Source of the DNA: Bacteroidaceae bacterium
Lineage (GTDB): Bacteria > Bacteroidota > Bacteroidia > Bacteroidales > Bacteroidaceae
Reading direction: 5' to 3'
Length of the DNA stretch: 58,589 nucleotides
Assembly (NCBI GenBank): GCA_017617575.1
Contig: JAFZVY010000046.1
Span: 1 to 58,589, forward strand
In this document: positions 18,653-27,739 of the stretch, piece after piece
Position numbering within the stretch: the first letter of the stretch is position 1
Layout of the letters: every line of letters starts with the position of its first letter
Translations under genes and position numbers: made by a program
Notes under the pieces: model-generated
The model's database searches: none
Told to the model about the DNA's origin: nothing
Seen by the model: only the letters and a program-made list of their open reading frames with translations

Positions 18653-18979
18653 AGGTGTTGTTAGTTTCTAAATGCAAATGTACAAAAATATTTCTATAAA
18701 ACCATATAAAGCGTGACAAATATTCAAAAAAGTTGTTTTTTATTGCTATGATTTTACATATTGTCAGTTATAAAAGCAATTTAGAATGCTTTTATATTGC
18801 AAATTCCACCTTGATAATTAAATAAAAATTGTATATTTGCCACGAATGTGAAACAAGAAGTATCGTTTATGCATTCCTTGCCAACCTATATTCCCTATAT
18901 ATTTAATTTGGTGAAATATGAAAAAGGGGTATTCTAATACAACTTTATAATCTGTCATATAATTTATACTTGAGATATT
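18653..18979. promoter_or_regulatory. Divergent control region between hybrid regulator and surface cluster
   Basis: This 327-bp AT-rich region contains a minus-strand -7 box TACATTTG (18682-18675), which serves the regulator with a leader of about 16 nt. It also holds a plus-strand promoter at 18811-18839. No strong palindromic operator stands out. Bases 18840-18979 form a leader of about 135 nt for the surface gene. Confidence 0.5.
18811..18839 (+). promoter_or_regulatory. Promoter of the surface-protein cluster
   Basis: TTG (18811-18813), 18-bp spacer, TATATTTG (18832-18839), close to the Bacteroidetes consensus. Confidence 0.6.
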
Positions 18980-21040
18980 ATGAAAAAAGTCATTTCGTCA
19001 ATTGCGCTATTGTTGATATGTGTATCAACATGGGCAGGCCACTGGACTTCAGCATCTGTCTATGACTATGTTACGAGTAGTCCGGTTTATGCTTCTCTTC
19101 GTATCAATAATGGTATTGCCAATGCAGATACCATAGTGGAACTTGCTGCTTTCGTTGATGGTACTTGCCGTGCTGTTGCCACTGTTCCTTCTTCCAACGG
19201 AAAGTATCTGCTTCGTGTGGTAGGTGACAATTCTGAGGTTAACAAGACCATTGAGTATAGGGCTTACTACAAGGGATTGGAGTATGCGCTTCAACCTGCA
19301 TCAGCATCCAAGTTTACGGGAGAGACTGCAATCGTCAACCTTGAGTTGTCTGCCATAACGGGTGTTACGACGGATAACGCCATCAACATAACCGCCAACC
19401 TGCCTTTTGACAAGACACTTTCACACACATATCTCTATCAAGATTTTAAGGGGAAGAACATTACCCCATCCACTCGTTCATCCGTATTGAGCGAGTTGAC
19501 TGTTTCGTGGAACACTTTCGGTGCCAGCGGTTTCTCTGTTACAGGGAACACCTTGCACATTACGGGTGAGTGTATTGACAAGCCTATTAAGTGTACCGTT
19601 TCAGGTCCTAAGTATGGAACAGAGCAATTCTCCAAGAGTTGTTCCACAAATCTTACGGCATCTTATCCAGTGAGCTTCAACTTCCCTACTCTTGAACTTG
19701 ACCGTTTCAAGACAACATCCATAAATCTGCCTAACCTCGTGGGTATCATCTTTGACCCTTCACTTGTTGAGTTCCAGTTCCCAACAGTAGGAGGCGTGCC
19801 AATGGCAGTTACTTCATACGAACAAAAGAATGGCAAGTGGTATTTCAATATTTATGCCAACATGGTGGGACAGTTGCCATACAAGGTGCTTTACAACGGA
19901 AAGCCTATGATGTCGTCAGACAATAAGGAGACTGCCACAGTTACCGTGGATGCCACTTGTAGCGTGCCTAATGGCTGGTCATGGTTGTCGTTGCTTGCCA
20001 CGGATGAGATGACAGACAATATCAGTCTTGTTGAGGCTGATGGCAAGTATGGCGTATGGGCAAAGACGTATATTGACGAGATACGTTCACAGTTATACCT
20101 GCTCTATAATGACACTGACTATGGATTGTTTGGCGAGATAACCAACCTCAATGTAGGAGACGGAATGTATAAAGTGAAGGCAAAGTCTGCCACACAGTTT
20201 GCCCTTGGCCATAAGACAAGCAACGGATTAGACGTGGTTAAGCAGATACGCAAGGGTTACAACTGGTTCAACAATCCTTATCAGCTTGACATCACCCTCA
20301 GTCAGTTGTCTGAGGCTCTTGTCATTACTCCTTCACAAGGCGATAAGGTTATTGGCAAGAATGCCTTTGCCGAATATGACGGAACACAATGGCAAGCGTC
20401 ATCCTCATTCCTGCTTGAGGCTGGAAAGGGATACATATATTACTCTACATCTTCAAGCAATAAAAGCATGAGTTTCAAGTCAAATATAGGCTATACTTGT
20501 AATTCATCGGTTAACACACTTGTGTCCATGCCTAATACTTCAGGTAGTCGTAGTAGGATAAAGGAAACAGGTGTGCCTTCACCTTGGAGCTATGACGACT
20601 CTCAGTTTGCAGATAACATGGTTATCGTAGCTTCACTTGACGGAATAGACAATCCTGCCAACTATAGCATTGGTGCTTTTGTTGGAGACGAGTGCCGTGG
20701 TGAGGGAGAGGCTTCTGAGTCAGGAAGGATGTTTATTAGCGTTGCTTCTAAGGCAGGAGAAACTATTAGCTTTAAGCTTTACGACAAGCATACAGGAGAA
20801 ATGACAGACCTCAATGAATCACTTGCTTATGCTGGTTTTGTCGGTTCTATAAGCAAGCCAGTGGATCTCACTTCCGATGTTGTAACTACTGGTGTCTCAA
20901 ATGTTAATGCCGTTGATGCACATATAGTTGAGATTCATGATATGACTGGCAGAAAGGTGAATACTATGGGTCGTGGCACTTATCTTGTGACGTATAATAA
21001 TAACGGCTCAATTGTGACAAAGAAGGTAATGAACAAGTAA
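18980..21040 (+). CDS. Secreted protein with type IX-like C-terminal sorting tail
   Basis: A 686-residue protein with a signal peptide (MKKVISSIALLLICVSTWA) and several beta-rich modules. A unit near the N terminus contains VELAAFVDGTCRAVA and a second, about residues 545-640, contains IGAFVGDECRGEGEA and a FKLYDKHTGE segment. They look like copies of one Ig-like module, also found in the lipoprotein at 24443. The last 37 residues (VEIHDMTGRKVNTMGRGTYLVTY... KKVMNK) resemble a type A sorting domain of type IX secretion, which would place the protein on the cell surface. No enzyme motif is seen. It is the first gene of the cluster, facing the ATPase-less regulator. Confidence 0.75.
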   Translation: MKKVISSIALLLICVSTWAGHWTSASVYDYVTSSPVYASLRINNGIANADTIVELAAFVDGTCRAVATVPSSNGKYLLRVVGDNSEVNKTIEYRAYYKGLEYALQPASASKFTGETAIVNLELSAITGVTTDNAINITANLPFDKTLSHTYLYQDFKGKNITPSTRSSVLSELTVSWNTFGASGFSVTGNTLHITGECIDKPIKCTVSGPKYGTEQFSKSCSTNLTASYPVSFNFPTLELDRFKTTSINLPNLVGIIFDPSLVEFQFPTVGGVPMAVTSYEQKNGKWYFNIYANMVGQLPYKVLYNGKPMMSSDNKETATVTVDATCSVPNGWSWLSLLATDEMTDNISLVEADGKYGVWAKTYIDEIRSQLYLLYNDTDYGLFGEITNLNVGDGMYKVKAKSATQFALGHKTSNGLDVVKQIRKGYNWFNNPYQLDITLSQLSEALVITPSQGDKVIGKNAFAEYDGTQWQASSSFLLEAGKGYIYYSTSSSNKSMSFKSNIGYTCNSSVNTLVSMPNTSGSRSRIKETGVPSPWSYDDSQFADNMVIVASLDGIDNPANYSIGAFVGDECRGEGEASESGRMFISVASKAGETISFKLYDKHTGEMTDLNESLAYAGFVGSISKPVDLTSDVVTTGVSNVNAVDAHIVEIHDMTGRKVNTMGRGTYLVTYNNNGSIVTKKVMNK

Positions 21041-21102
21041 GTTAGGTCATCATTATTCTTGCTATTCAATGGAGGGTTTTACATGACAAAATGTTATGGC
21101 TT

Positions 21103-21146
21103 AACCCTTCATCAATCCTTCGCTAACCCTTCGTTAATGGTTCGTA
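21103..21146. repeat. 11-bp tandem array, unit AATCCTTCGTT-like
   Basis: Four units, AACCCTTCATC, AATCCTTCGCT, AACCCTTCGTT, AATGGTTCGTA, lie between the first and second genes of the surface cluster. The same unit in reverse orientation forms the array at 57857. Confidence 0.75.
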
Positions 21147-21227
21147 ATTTTCGTCTAAAAGTTGAAATGACAAAATGATAGTGGGCTACCGAAGAATGAA
21201 TGGCAAAAAGTAAGGACGGACAACGAC

Positions 21228-22904
21228 ATGAAAAGATTAACATTAGTTTTTCTGTTCTTGGGTCTTTGCCGTTATGCCTGTTCGCAGAACATATCGCAGA
21301 TATCCAAGAGCTCGCCGCTGATAATAACTGGTGCGGTGGGTACGCAGAACACATACAGGTATTCCTCGTTAGGTGACGGTTTCTCGTCGCCGATGAGTAA
21401 TGCCTTGTATGCTAATGTCAATGTTAATCTTTACGGCATAAGCATGCCTTTCTCCTTCTATTATACCAATAGTACATTGGACTTTGACCATCCGAGTGTG
21501 GCATTCAGTCTCACTCCTTCGTATGGCTACTGGCAAGGATTCATAGGACTGTCATCCATGGACTTCAACAACTACGTGATGAATATGTCATTCAATGGCG
21601 TGGGACTTGAATATAAGGATAGGAACTGGCATGGTGGTTTCTTCTATGGCCGCTTGCGTAATGCTATAAATGACGACCCTACAGACCCTCATTCACGCTC
21701 TCCTCAGTACAAACGTATGGGATGGGGCTTCAAGGCTGGATATACGGATGGCAGGAAATATTATGCCGATGTATATCTGCTTCGTGCATACGACTGCCTT
21801 AACTCGCTTGACTATACATTACGCGACATGGTGAAACCACAGGAGAGCCTTGTGCTTGGAGTAAAGGCTGGATACAATGTGTACGATTGGTTGTCGGTCT
21901 CCACAAACCTTGCTACTTCTGCTTTCTCCACGGATATGAATGCTGACGGGTTAGGTACGACTACGGCCTTCGACAAGGTGTTTGACACTCGTTACAGTAC
22001 CCTGTCACGCTTTGCAGGCGACATAAGTGCCAACGTCTCATTGCCTTATGTTAATGCTTCTTTGAGCTATAGGCTTGTTCAACCAGATTATACCTCACTT
22101 GGAACATATTACATGATGAACAACTACGAGAGTTTATCGCTTTCTGCCAGTTCGTTCTTGTTCCGCAAAGTTGCCTTGTCTGGTTCCATATCTCGCCAGT
22201 CAGATAATATTTCGGGCGAACAAATGTACACTACGTATGGCTATGTGTATAACCTGTGTGCCTCAAGCCGTCTTACGGACAAACTGAATGTGAGTGCCCT
22301 CTTCAACGGCTATGTACAGAACCAGAAGGATGGAATGGTTGATGTGGACGATGCGCAGAGAATAAATAGGTGCATGGCAAGCTATAGTATCATGCCGTCG
22401 TACCTGTTCGAGACCACAGGACTTGAGCATAACATAGGCCTTTCGCTCAACTATACGGAGAATGTGAACCTAAATGGCAACATGGTAGGCGAAAGTGATG
22501 TCAAGACCTTTGCTGCTGGTTGCTCATACGGTGTGGATGTGGAATCCTTGGCTATGAACTTCACTGGTTCGTATAGCCATCAGAACACAAAGGGCTATTC
22601 GGCAGAATACACAAGTGATATATGCTCTTTCACGGCAAACCGTTCTTTCCTTAGTGACAGCAAACTTGACGCCTCGGCTACCTTGTCTATATGTAGCAAT
22701 AGGATTACCACTGGCGACAATAGTTTCTCTCTTGGGTTGGAGTTGTCTGCCAGCTACACGCTTAACAAGGTGCATCTTTTTTCTGCAAACATGGGAGTGA
22801 ACAAATATGCTGATGTTAATTCCGTTGTTTCAGGCTCTAATGTAAAGGGCACAGACCTTACCATGAGTCTTAACTACGCTTACACATTCAGCCTCTTCCG
22901 TTAG
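21228..22904 (+). CDS. Outer-membrane beta-barrel protein
   Basis: A 558-residue protein with a signal peptide (ending RYACSQ) followed by many alternating amphipathic strands, for example FEYKDRNWHGGFFYGRL-like GLEYKDRNWHGGFFYGRLR. It ends with aromatic-rich strands (YAYTFSLFR), as usual for outer-membrane barrels. The N-terminal part (PLIITGAVGTQNTYRYSS ... PFSFYYTNS) recalls a barrel family I have seen beside large surface proteins in Bacteroidetes, but I cannot name it. It is followed after 44 bp by the TANFOR-like gene, so they are probably co-transcribed. It may export, anchor or assemble the neighbouring secreted proteins (inference). Confidence 0.75.
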   Translation: MKRLTLVFLFLGLCRYACSQNISQISKSSPLIITGAVGTQNTYRYSSLGDGFSSPMSNALYANVNVNLYGISMPFSFYYTNSTLDFDHPSVAFSLTPSYGYWQGFIGLSSMDFNNYVMNMSFNGVGLEYKDRNWHGGFFYGRLRNAINDDPTDPHSRSPQYKRMGWGFKAGYTDGRKYYADVYLLRAYDCLNSLDYTLRDMVKPQESLVLGVKAGYNVYDWLSVSTNLATSAFSTDMNADGLGTTTAFDKVFDTRYSTLSRFAGDISANVSLPYVNASLSYRLVQPDYTSLGTYYMMNNYESLSLSASSFLFRKVALSGSISRQSDNISGEQMYTTYGYVYNLCASSRLTDKLNVSALFNGYVQNQKDGMVDVDDAQRINRCMASYSIMPSYLFETTGLEHNIGLSLNYTENVNLNGNMVGESDVKTFAAGCSYGVDVESLAMNFTGSYSHQNTKGYSAEYTSDICSFTANRSFLSDSKLDASATLSICSNRITTGDNSFSLGLELSASYTLNKVHLFSANMGVNKYADVNSVVSGSNVKGTDLTMSLNYAYTFSLFR

Positions 22905-22948
22905 ATTATCTTTTTGTACCGTGTACGGTACAAAATAGTTAGTGATAT

Positions 22949-24433
22949 ATGAGATTATTGATAATGACATTGATGATGGTGCTTAGCTTCCTTAGGATGT
23001 CTGCACAGGATGTGATGGTCTCTGTTGTACCAGTACAACAAGTGTTACCACCACAGGCTTTGATGTATGTGGACAATCCGGGTAAGTATTTCAACATAAG
23101 CATTACTAACACCACGTCACAGATTCAGAACATCTACATAGCCATTACCATAGACAGCTACTTCCCAGACAGGATGAACGTTCTGTCCACTCCTTCAACC
23201 CTACAGCCACAGCATCCCATAACCATAGCACCACACAGAACAATGCACATCACTATGGCTGACTTGAAACGTCAGTTTGCACATTTGTCATCAAGGGATG
23301 TCCATGTGTCCAGTCGTCTCATGAGTGGATATGGTGGAGGCTCGTATGGACTCCTGCCAGAGGGTAGGTATCAGATTACCATCACGGCATATAAATGGAA
23401 CAATCCTAAGTACGCCATTCCTGTCATGCTGAGCAATCCTGTCAATAGCTCCGCCACCTTCTCCGTGAGCTATCTTGCCAAGGCTCCGCAGATGATTACT
23501 CCTGTCGTTACCCACGTCACGGAAGGTGGCTATGCAGAGGTTGACCCTCTTAATGCCATGTTCTCATGGTCAGAGTCATTACTATTGTCCAACTACTCTA
23601 ATGTTCGCTATGCTTATTCGCTTAGGGTGGTTGAAGTCCTGCCTGGTCAGCCTCTCGACTATGCTATGGACAATAATCCTTCGGTTTATCATATCCGTAA
23701 CTTAGCATCTCCTGTTTGCATCATTCCTCCTAACTATGTTGCTAATCGTATGTCGCCATCCAAGTTGTATGCTGCACAGGTGACTGCCGAGCCAAGGACT
23801 ACTGGCATGCTTGACTATGTGCTTGTGGAGAACAAAGGCAAGAGTGACATCAAGCCGTTTAGGGTCGTTCCTATACATCATAGGACTATAGAGCCAAAGG
23901 ACACGCTTCACGATGATGAGCTGATGGCGTTTACTGATGGTGTCTATGAGGATAGCGTTGAAGCATGCACTACAGCTGAATACATCCAGAATATTATGGC
24001 AAGTCTTGACTCTACACTTATGAGAGAGACTCAAGCTTACGAATGTGACTCTCTGGCAAGGCTTTGTCTCAATAATCTTCAAACGAATGTAGCTACTATG
24101 CGTAATATGAGTCATATCGTGGCAAAGAAGGCAGGACTGACAGATGAGGCTAAGAGTGCCTACGGACAGATAAAGGAACTCATGACAGAAGCAGAAGAGG
24201 CTTCGGATATTGCAGCCATACAGTACAAGGCAGCATATCTGACGCTTCAGAAACTTGAACGCCATAGCAGCAAGCACAGTAAAACGGATAAATGTGACAA
24301 ACAAATGTATGATGAATGTGTTGAGGCTGTAGCCAAGGCAAAGATAGCTGCACGCAATGCGCAGGTTTATTTTTCATCAATACAAAAGACGGAATATCTT
24401 GCAAGCAAGCAAATGAAGTATCTTACGAAATAA
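22949..24433 (+). CDS. TANFOR-like secreted protein with C-terminal helical region
   Basis: A 494-residue protein with a signal peptide (ending FLRMSAQ). Residues 20-300 show features I associate with the TANFOR domain of Bacteroidetes surface-associated proteins: an early VVPVQQVLPPQ segment, ISITNTTSQIQNIYIAI, a HITMADLKRQF segment, LLPEGRYQITITAYKW and a later set of Ig-like strands. Residues 340-494 are helical and rich in Ala, Lys, Glu and Gln, probably a coiled coil. It lies 9 bp before the lipoprotein gene and 44 bp after the barrel gene. The function of the family is unknown to me. Confidence 0.65.
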   Translation: MRLLIMTLMMVLSFLRMSAQDVMVSVVPVQQVLPPQALMYVDNPGKYFNISITNTTSQIQNIYIAITIDSYFPDRMNVLSTPSTLQPQHPITIAPHRTMHITMADLKRQFAHLSSRDVHVSSRLMSGYGGGSYGLLPEGRYQITITAYKWNNPKYAIPVMLSNPVNSSATFSVSYLAKAPQMITPVVTHVTEGGYAEVDPLNAMFSWSESLLLSNYSNVRYAYSLRVVEVLPGQPLDYAMDNNPSVYHIRNLASPVCIIPPNYVANRMSPSKLYAAQVTAEPRTTGMLDYVLVENKGKSDIKPFRVVPIHHRTIEPKDTLHDDELMAFTDGVYEDSVEACTTAEYIQNIMASLDSTLMRETQAYECDSLARLCLNNLQTNVATMRNMSHIVAKKAGLTDEAKSAYGQIKELMTEAEEASDIAAIQYKAAYLTLQKLERHSSKHSKTDKCDKQMYDECVEAVAKAKIAARNAQVYFSSIQKTEYLASKQMKYLTK

Positions 24434-24442
24434 GGCTATTGT

Positions 24443-25117
24443 ATGAACAAAGTAATGCATGACATATCTGTATTGGGAATGATGGTAATGACATTCATTG
24501 CCGTCGTTTCTTGCAGCCTCGTCTCTTTCGACTTTAACGAGTCTGAGGAGCGTGGATATGTGATGCACCTCAACCGAGATACTGTATATATAATGGAAGG
24601 AGACACATTCACGTTGTCACCATTATATACTCCTGAGCTACATGGAGACAATGTCTTCTGGGCTTCCACGGATTCCGTCCTTAAGATAGATGGCAATAAC
24701 ATAATAGCCTCCAAGGTGGGTGACACATACGTCAAGGCTTATTCTTCATATCAGAATCTTACTGACTCTTGCTATGTGAACGTCATGCCTAAATGGAGGA
24801 CACCAATATATGATTATCCATACGAGACTATTGTGAACGCAAATGTCATGATAGATGACAACTTTTTCGACCCTTCCAAGATGAAGGTGGCTGCATTTAT
24901 CAATGGCGAGTGCCGTGGTTTAGGCATCCCGAAGGACTACTTCGGAACGACAATAATCCAGTTCCGTATATGCGGTAACCCAAGTGAATACAACGAGCAA
25001 ATTCGTTTTCGTCTCTACATTCACGACGAATTATTCTGCGAATACTTCCCTCAAACCATTCCATTTGATGGAGCAACTCATGGTACTATCAGTTCTTTGA
25101 CTGTATTGAAGATGTAA
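24443..25117 (+). CDS. Lipoprotein with Ig-like repeats and CRG module
   Basis: A 224-residue lipoprotein with lipobox AVVSC (Cys24). Residues 45-115 resemble a bacterial Ig-like (BIG2-type) repeat: GDTFTLSPLYTP, VFWASTDSVLKIDGNNIIASKVGDTYVKAYS. Residues 120-224 are a copy of the module also present in the protein at 18980, with VAAFINGECRGLGI and IRFRLYIHDE. The shared module suggests that the two proteins bind the same ligand or assemble together. It is the last gene of the cluster, 9 bp after the TANFOR-like gene. Confidence 0.7.
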   Translation: MNKVMHDISVLGMMVMTFIAVVSCSLVSFDFNESEERGYVMHLNRDTVYIMEGDTFTLSPLYTPELHGDNVFWASTDSVLKIDGNNIIASKVGDTYVKAYSSYQNLTDSCYVNVMPKWRTPIYDYPYETIVNANVMIDDNFFDPSKMKVAAFINGECRGLGIPKDYFGTTIIQFRICGNPSEYNEQIRFRLYIHDELFCEYFPQTIPFDGATHGTISSLTVLKM

Positions 25118-25644
25118 GTTTCTCCAGAGAGTTATTAATGTGTTATCTTGTAGGATATGGGTGTTAATGTGTGGACATATATATGTAAATATCGGGAGAT
25201 ATGGGTGTAAATAAAATTATATGTGGGTGTGGCATGCATGGAGTGTGTAAATGAATACTAAATGTCATACGTACAGGTAGAATTTGGAAATATTACAAAT
25301 TTACAAATTTACAATTTAGTGTATGTAATATATAATAATGCAGCTAACTATATGATATATAATATAATAACTATATTTTAACTACTTAATACATGAAATT
25401 GTAAAATTGTAATTTGTAAACTGTAATAATTTCTGTGTTTGGTATAGTAATAAGAAATATTGATATGTTGTTATCGAAAATATGTCGTTATATTATGTAT
25501 TTGTGAATATAAGTGATGTTTTGACGACATCAAGAAATACCATTTATTAGCATGAAAAACGTGTTTCTTTGGCATAAAAAATGCTTAATGACAAGAGGCA
25601 TATTTGCATTATTTTGTTGATTTTGGGTATCATTATCTGTGTTT

Positions 25645-25672
25645 GTGTCTAAAAAGTGGACACAAGTGTGTC
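25645..25672. promoter_or_regulatory. Candidate operator upstream of the ABC operon
   Basis: GTGTC (25645-25649), nine bases, GACAC (25659-25663), then a third GTGTGTC (25666-25672). It lies 60-90 bp upstream of the -7 box at 25734, where a REC-Fis regulator such as the one at 29373 could bind. That link is inference. Confidence 0.4.
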
Positions 25673-25733
25673 TTTATTTTAGGCATTTGGAGTAAAATGA
25701 TGAAATCATGAATGATAATTATTGTCTTGTACG

Positions 25734-25741
25734 TATCTTTG
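25734..25741 (+). promoter_or_regulatory. -7 box of the ABC transporter operon
   Basis: TATCTTTG, 23 bp before the ATG at 25765, so the leader is short. Confidence 0.55.
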
Positions 25742-25764
25742 TTGTACAAAATGAAAAATAAGAT

Positions 25765-27738
25765 ATGAATATACAGACAAGAAATAAGGTTCATACTTGG
25801 GTCGTAAGGATATTGATGTGCATGGTGCTTGTCGTAGCTTTATGTACGTTCTATTTCTTTATGATTCAGTCATCATTCGGATTGAAGGTGTCAAGTTCAC
25901 GTGAGAAAATGAAGAACCTGCTTGTGATGTCTTGTTTTCCTAATGATAGTGGAAACATTCAGAGGACAAAGGATATAGTTTTGGATATCGTGGATAATAA
26001 ACTGAACATTAATAACTATGTTTTCTCTTTCCAAGCTAAAAAGTCTTTCTTGTGCAAGAACGGAGTATATGACATTAATAAGAATGATGTGTGCTTTATG
26101 TCTGGTAAAAACGTGGGTATCTTTGAACCTACGATAGTGGAAGGCTCGCTTAACTTCACAAAGGTGGCATCTCGTGAGAAGTTCAAAATCCACAATCCTG
26201 AGTATGGCATTTACATTTTTGATAAGGATGGAAATAAAATAAGGAAATATAATGATACGGTTACAACAGTTGTAAAGTGTGGTGCCATAATTCCTCGTTC
26301 TGTATCGGAAAACTTGTTTGGAGAGGGCAAGTCTGCTGTTGGACGTACTATTCGTTGGTGTGACAACCTAAACTATCATTCGGAGAAGGTAATCTGCGTG
26401 TATGAGGATTTCCCAGAATATACCGGTATAAAAAACTGCATATATCTCAGTATGGACGATGATATTGCGAAATATGTGGATTATGATATGTTCAAGATAA
26501 CATTCGATTTGAATGAAAATCGTAGCTTGGAAAGTCAGCAGAATATTTATTCTTTGATGGAAAAGTATGTGAATGAATATCCTATGAAAAAGCAGGTTGT
26601 GGAGGTCTTGATAAATGAGCCTATCAATTATACTCATTCTGTTGATTCTTTTGTGATTAGCGCAGATCATAAAAAGGCAAAGATGTACTTGACCAACTAT
26701 GACAAGGCTTTGAAGTTTGTTATTTATCCTCTGTATGGTGAGTTTAATGCGTATGATAGCTTTGGTTGGTTCGATTCCTCTATATCCATCACATTCCTTT
26801 TCCTTGCTCTGACGATAGTCATTATGGCTATCATCTGTCAGTTGAACATAGCTCTTGCATCTGTTCCATTAAAGATGAAGAATATCAGCATCCGTATTGT
26901 GATAGGTACTGTGAAGCGTTATATTTGGTTCAAACAGATATTCGTATATATGGTCATGTCGTTTGTGGCATTCCTATTGGCAATGTTTATTATGGGTTAT
27001 GTTGATTCGCATCATTATTTGTCCTACGTTATGTGTACAAGCTTGAGCATTGAGCATAATATGGTGGTTGTGTTTATCACTTTATTGGTAGCTTTGGGCA
27101 TAGGTGCATTGTGTGGCGTGTCATCCGCTTTCTATTCTACAAACATGCCTATGGACAGGGTACTGAAGGCAAAGGTGGGAATGGACAGAAGGAGTAGGAG
27201 AATACGTGACGTATTGCTTGTGGTGCAATTTTTAATGGCTTTATTTCCTTTGGTGTCATTATTGACTTATGCTTTAGATAATCTTAATGTTATTGGTCGT
27301 CCTTTGGTGTTTGTTTTTTTCATGATAAGTAGTCTTTTCATTATCTTCATCACTTTGTTCTGCCTGATTATGCAACAGAACAGGTATATGCACCGAAGTA
27401 TTGCCATACGCAAGGTACTGGGAACTACAAATGTTGAACTCATGATGATGAATGTCAAACATTATGTTAAGCTGCTTTTATGTTCAACTTTAATGTTCAT
27501 ATTGGTTTGTTATGCTTATTTTATATATGAAATATGCATGGGTGATGATGGTGTGTTTATTGGATTAAGCAGGATTTATATTACAAGTTTGCCAATAATA
27601 TTGGAGAATGCTGGTATGTTTATCCTCAGAGTGTTCTGTAGTTCCATCATACTGACAGTAATAATTGTGGTATCTGTCATGGTGCATTCTTTATTTTCAA
27701 AAGAGACAAGTTTGTCAAATGCCTTAAAAACGGAATAA
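25765..27738 (+). CDS. FtsX-type ABC transporter permease
   Basis: A 657-residue inner-membrane protein with an N-terminal anchor (about 15-35), a large extracytoplasmic domain (about 40-330) and seven or eight further membrane helices in two groups (about 335-470 and 480-645). The cytoplasmic loops IRIVIGTVKRYIW and IAIRKVLGTTNVELM match the typical I(K/R)KV(L/N)G(A/S) loop of FtsX/MacB permeases. Bacteroidetes members usually have a second extracytoplasmic domain between the helix groups; here it is absent, so the protein is shorter. It is strikingly AT-rich compared with neighbours. No membrane-fusion protein or TolC gene is adjacent. The substrate may be a peptide or lipid (family inference). 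Confidence 0.8.
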   Translation: MNIQTRNKVHTWVVRILMCMVLVVALCTFYFFMIQSSFGLKVSSSREKMKNLLVMSCFPNDSGNIQRTKDIVLDIVDNKLNINNYVFSFQAKKSFLCKNGVYDINKNDVCFMSGKNVGIFEPTIVEGSLNFTKVASREKFKIHNPEYGIYIFDKDGNKIRKYNDTVTTVVKCGAIIPRSVSENLFGEGKSAVGRTIRWCDNLNYHSEKVICVYEDFPEYTGIKNCIYLSMDDDIAKYVDYDMFKITFDLNENRSLESQQNIYSLMEKYVNEYPMKKQVVEVLINEPINYTHSVDSFVISADHKKAKMYLTNYDKALKFVIYPLYGEFNAYDSFGWFDSSISITFLFLALTIVIMAIICQLNIALASVPLKMKNISIRIVIGTVKRYIWFKQIFVYMVMSFVAFLLAMFIMGYVDSHHYLSYVMCTSLSIEHNMVVVFITLLVALGIGALCGVSSAFYSTNMPMDRVLKAKVGMDRRSRRIRDVLLVVQFLMALFPLVSLLTYALDNLNVIGRPLVFVFFMISSLFIIFITLFCLIMQQNRYMHRSIAIRKVLGTTNVELMMMNVKHYVKLLLCSTLMFILVCYAYFIYEICMGDDGVFIGLSRIYITSLPIILENAGMFILRVFCSSIILTVIIVVSVMVHSLFSKETSLSNALKTE

Positions 27739-27739
27739 T

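Larger units (their letters stand above)
25118..25764. other. 647-bp AT-rich intergenic region with repeats
   Basis: No gene seen. It contains direct repeats of GATATGGGTGT (near 25156 and 25199), a long imperfect inverted repeat (25287-25320 with 25397-25431, built from ATTTACAA and TTGTAAAT words), a GTGTC-N9-GACAC palindrome (25645-25663) and the -7 box of the ABC transporter operon. Base composition differs visibly from the upstream genes. Confidence 0.6.

Noticed and set aside
25571-25584. A sigma-54-like -24/-12 match (GG-N10-GC) upstream of the ABC operon
   Set aside because: The -12 part reads ATGC instead of TTGC. The nearby regulator lacks the ATPase needed for sigma-54, and a good TAnnTTTG box lies closer to the gene.
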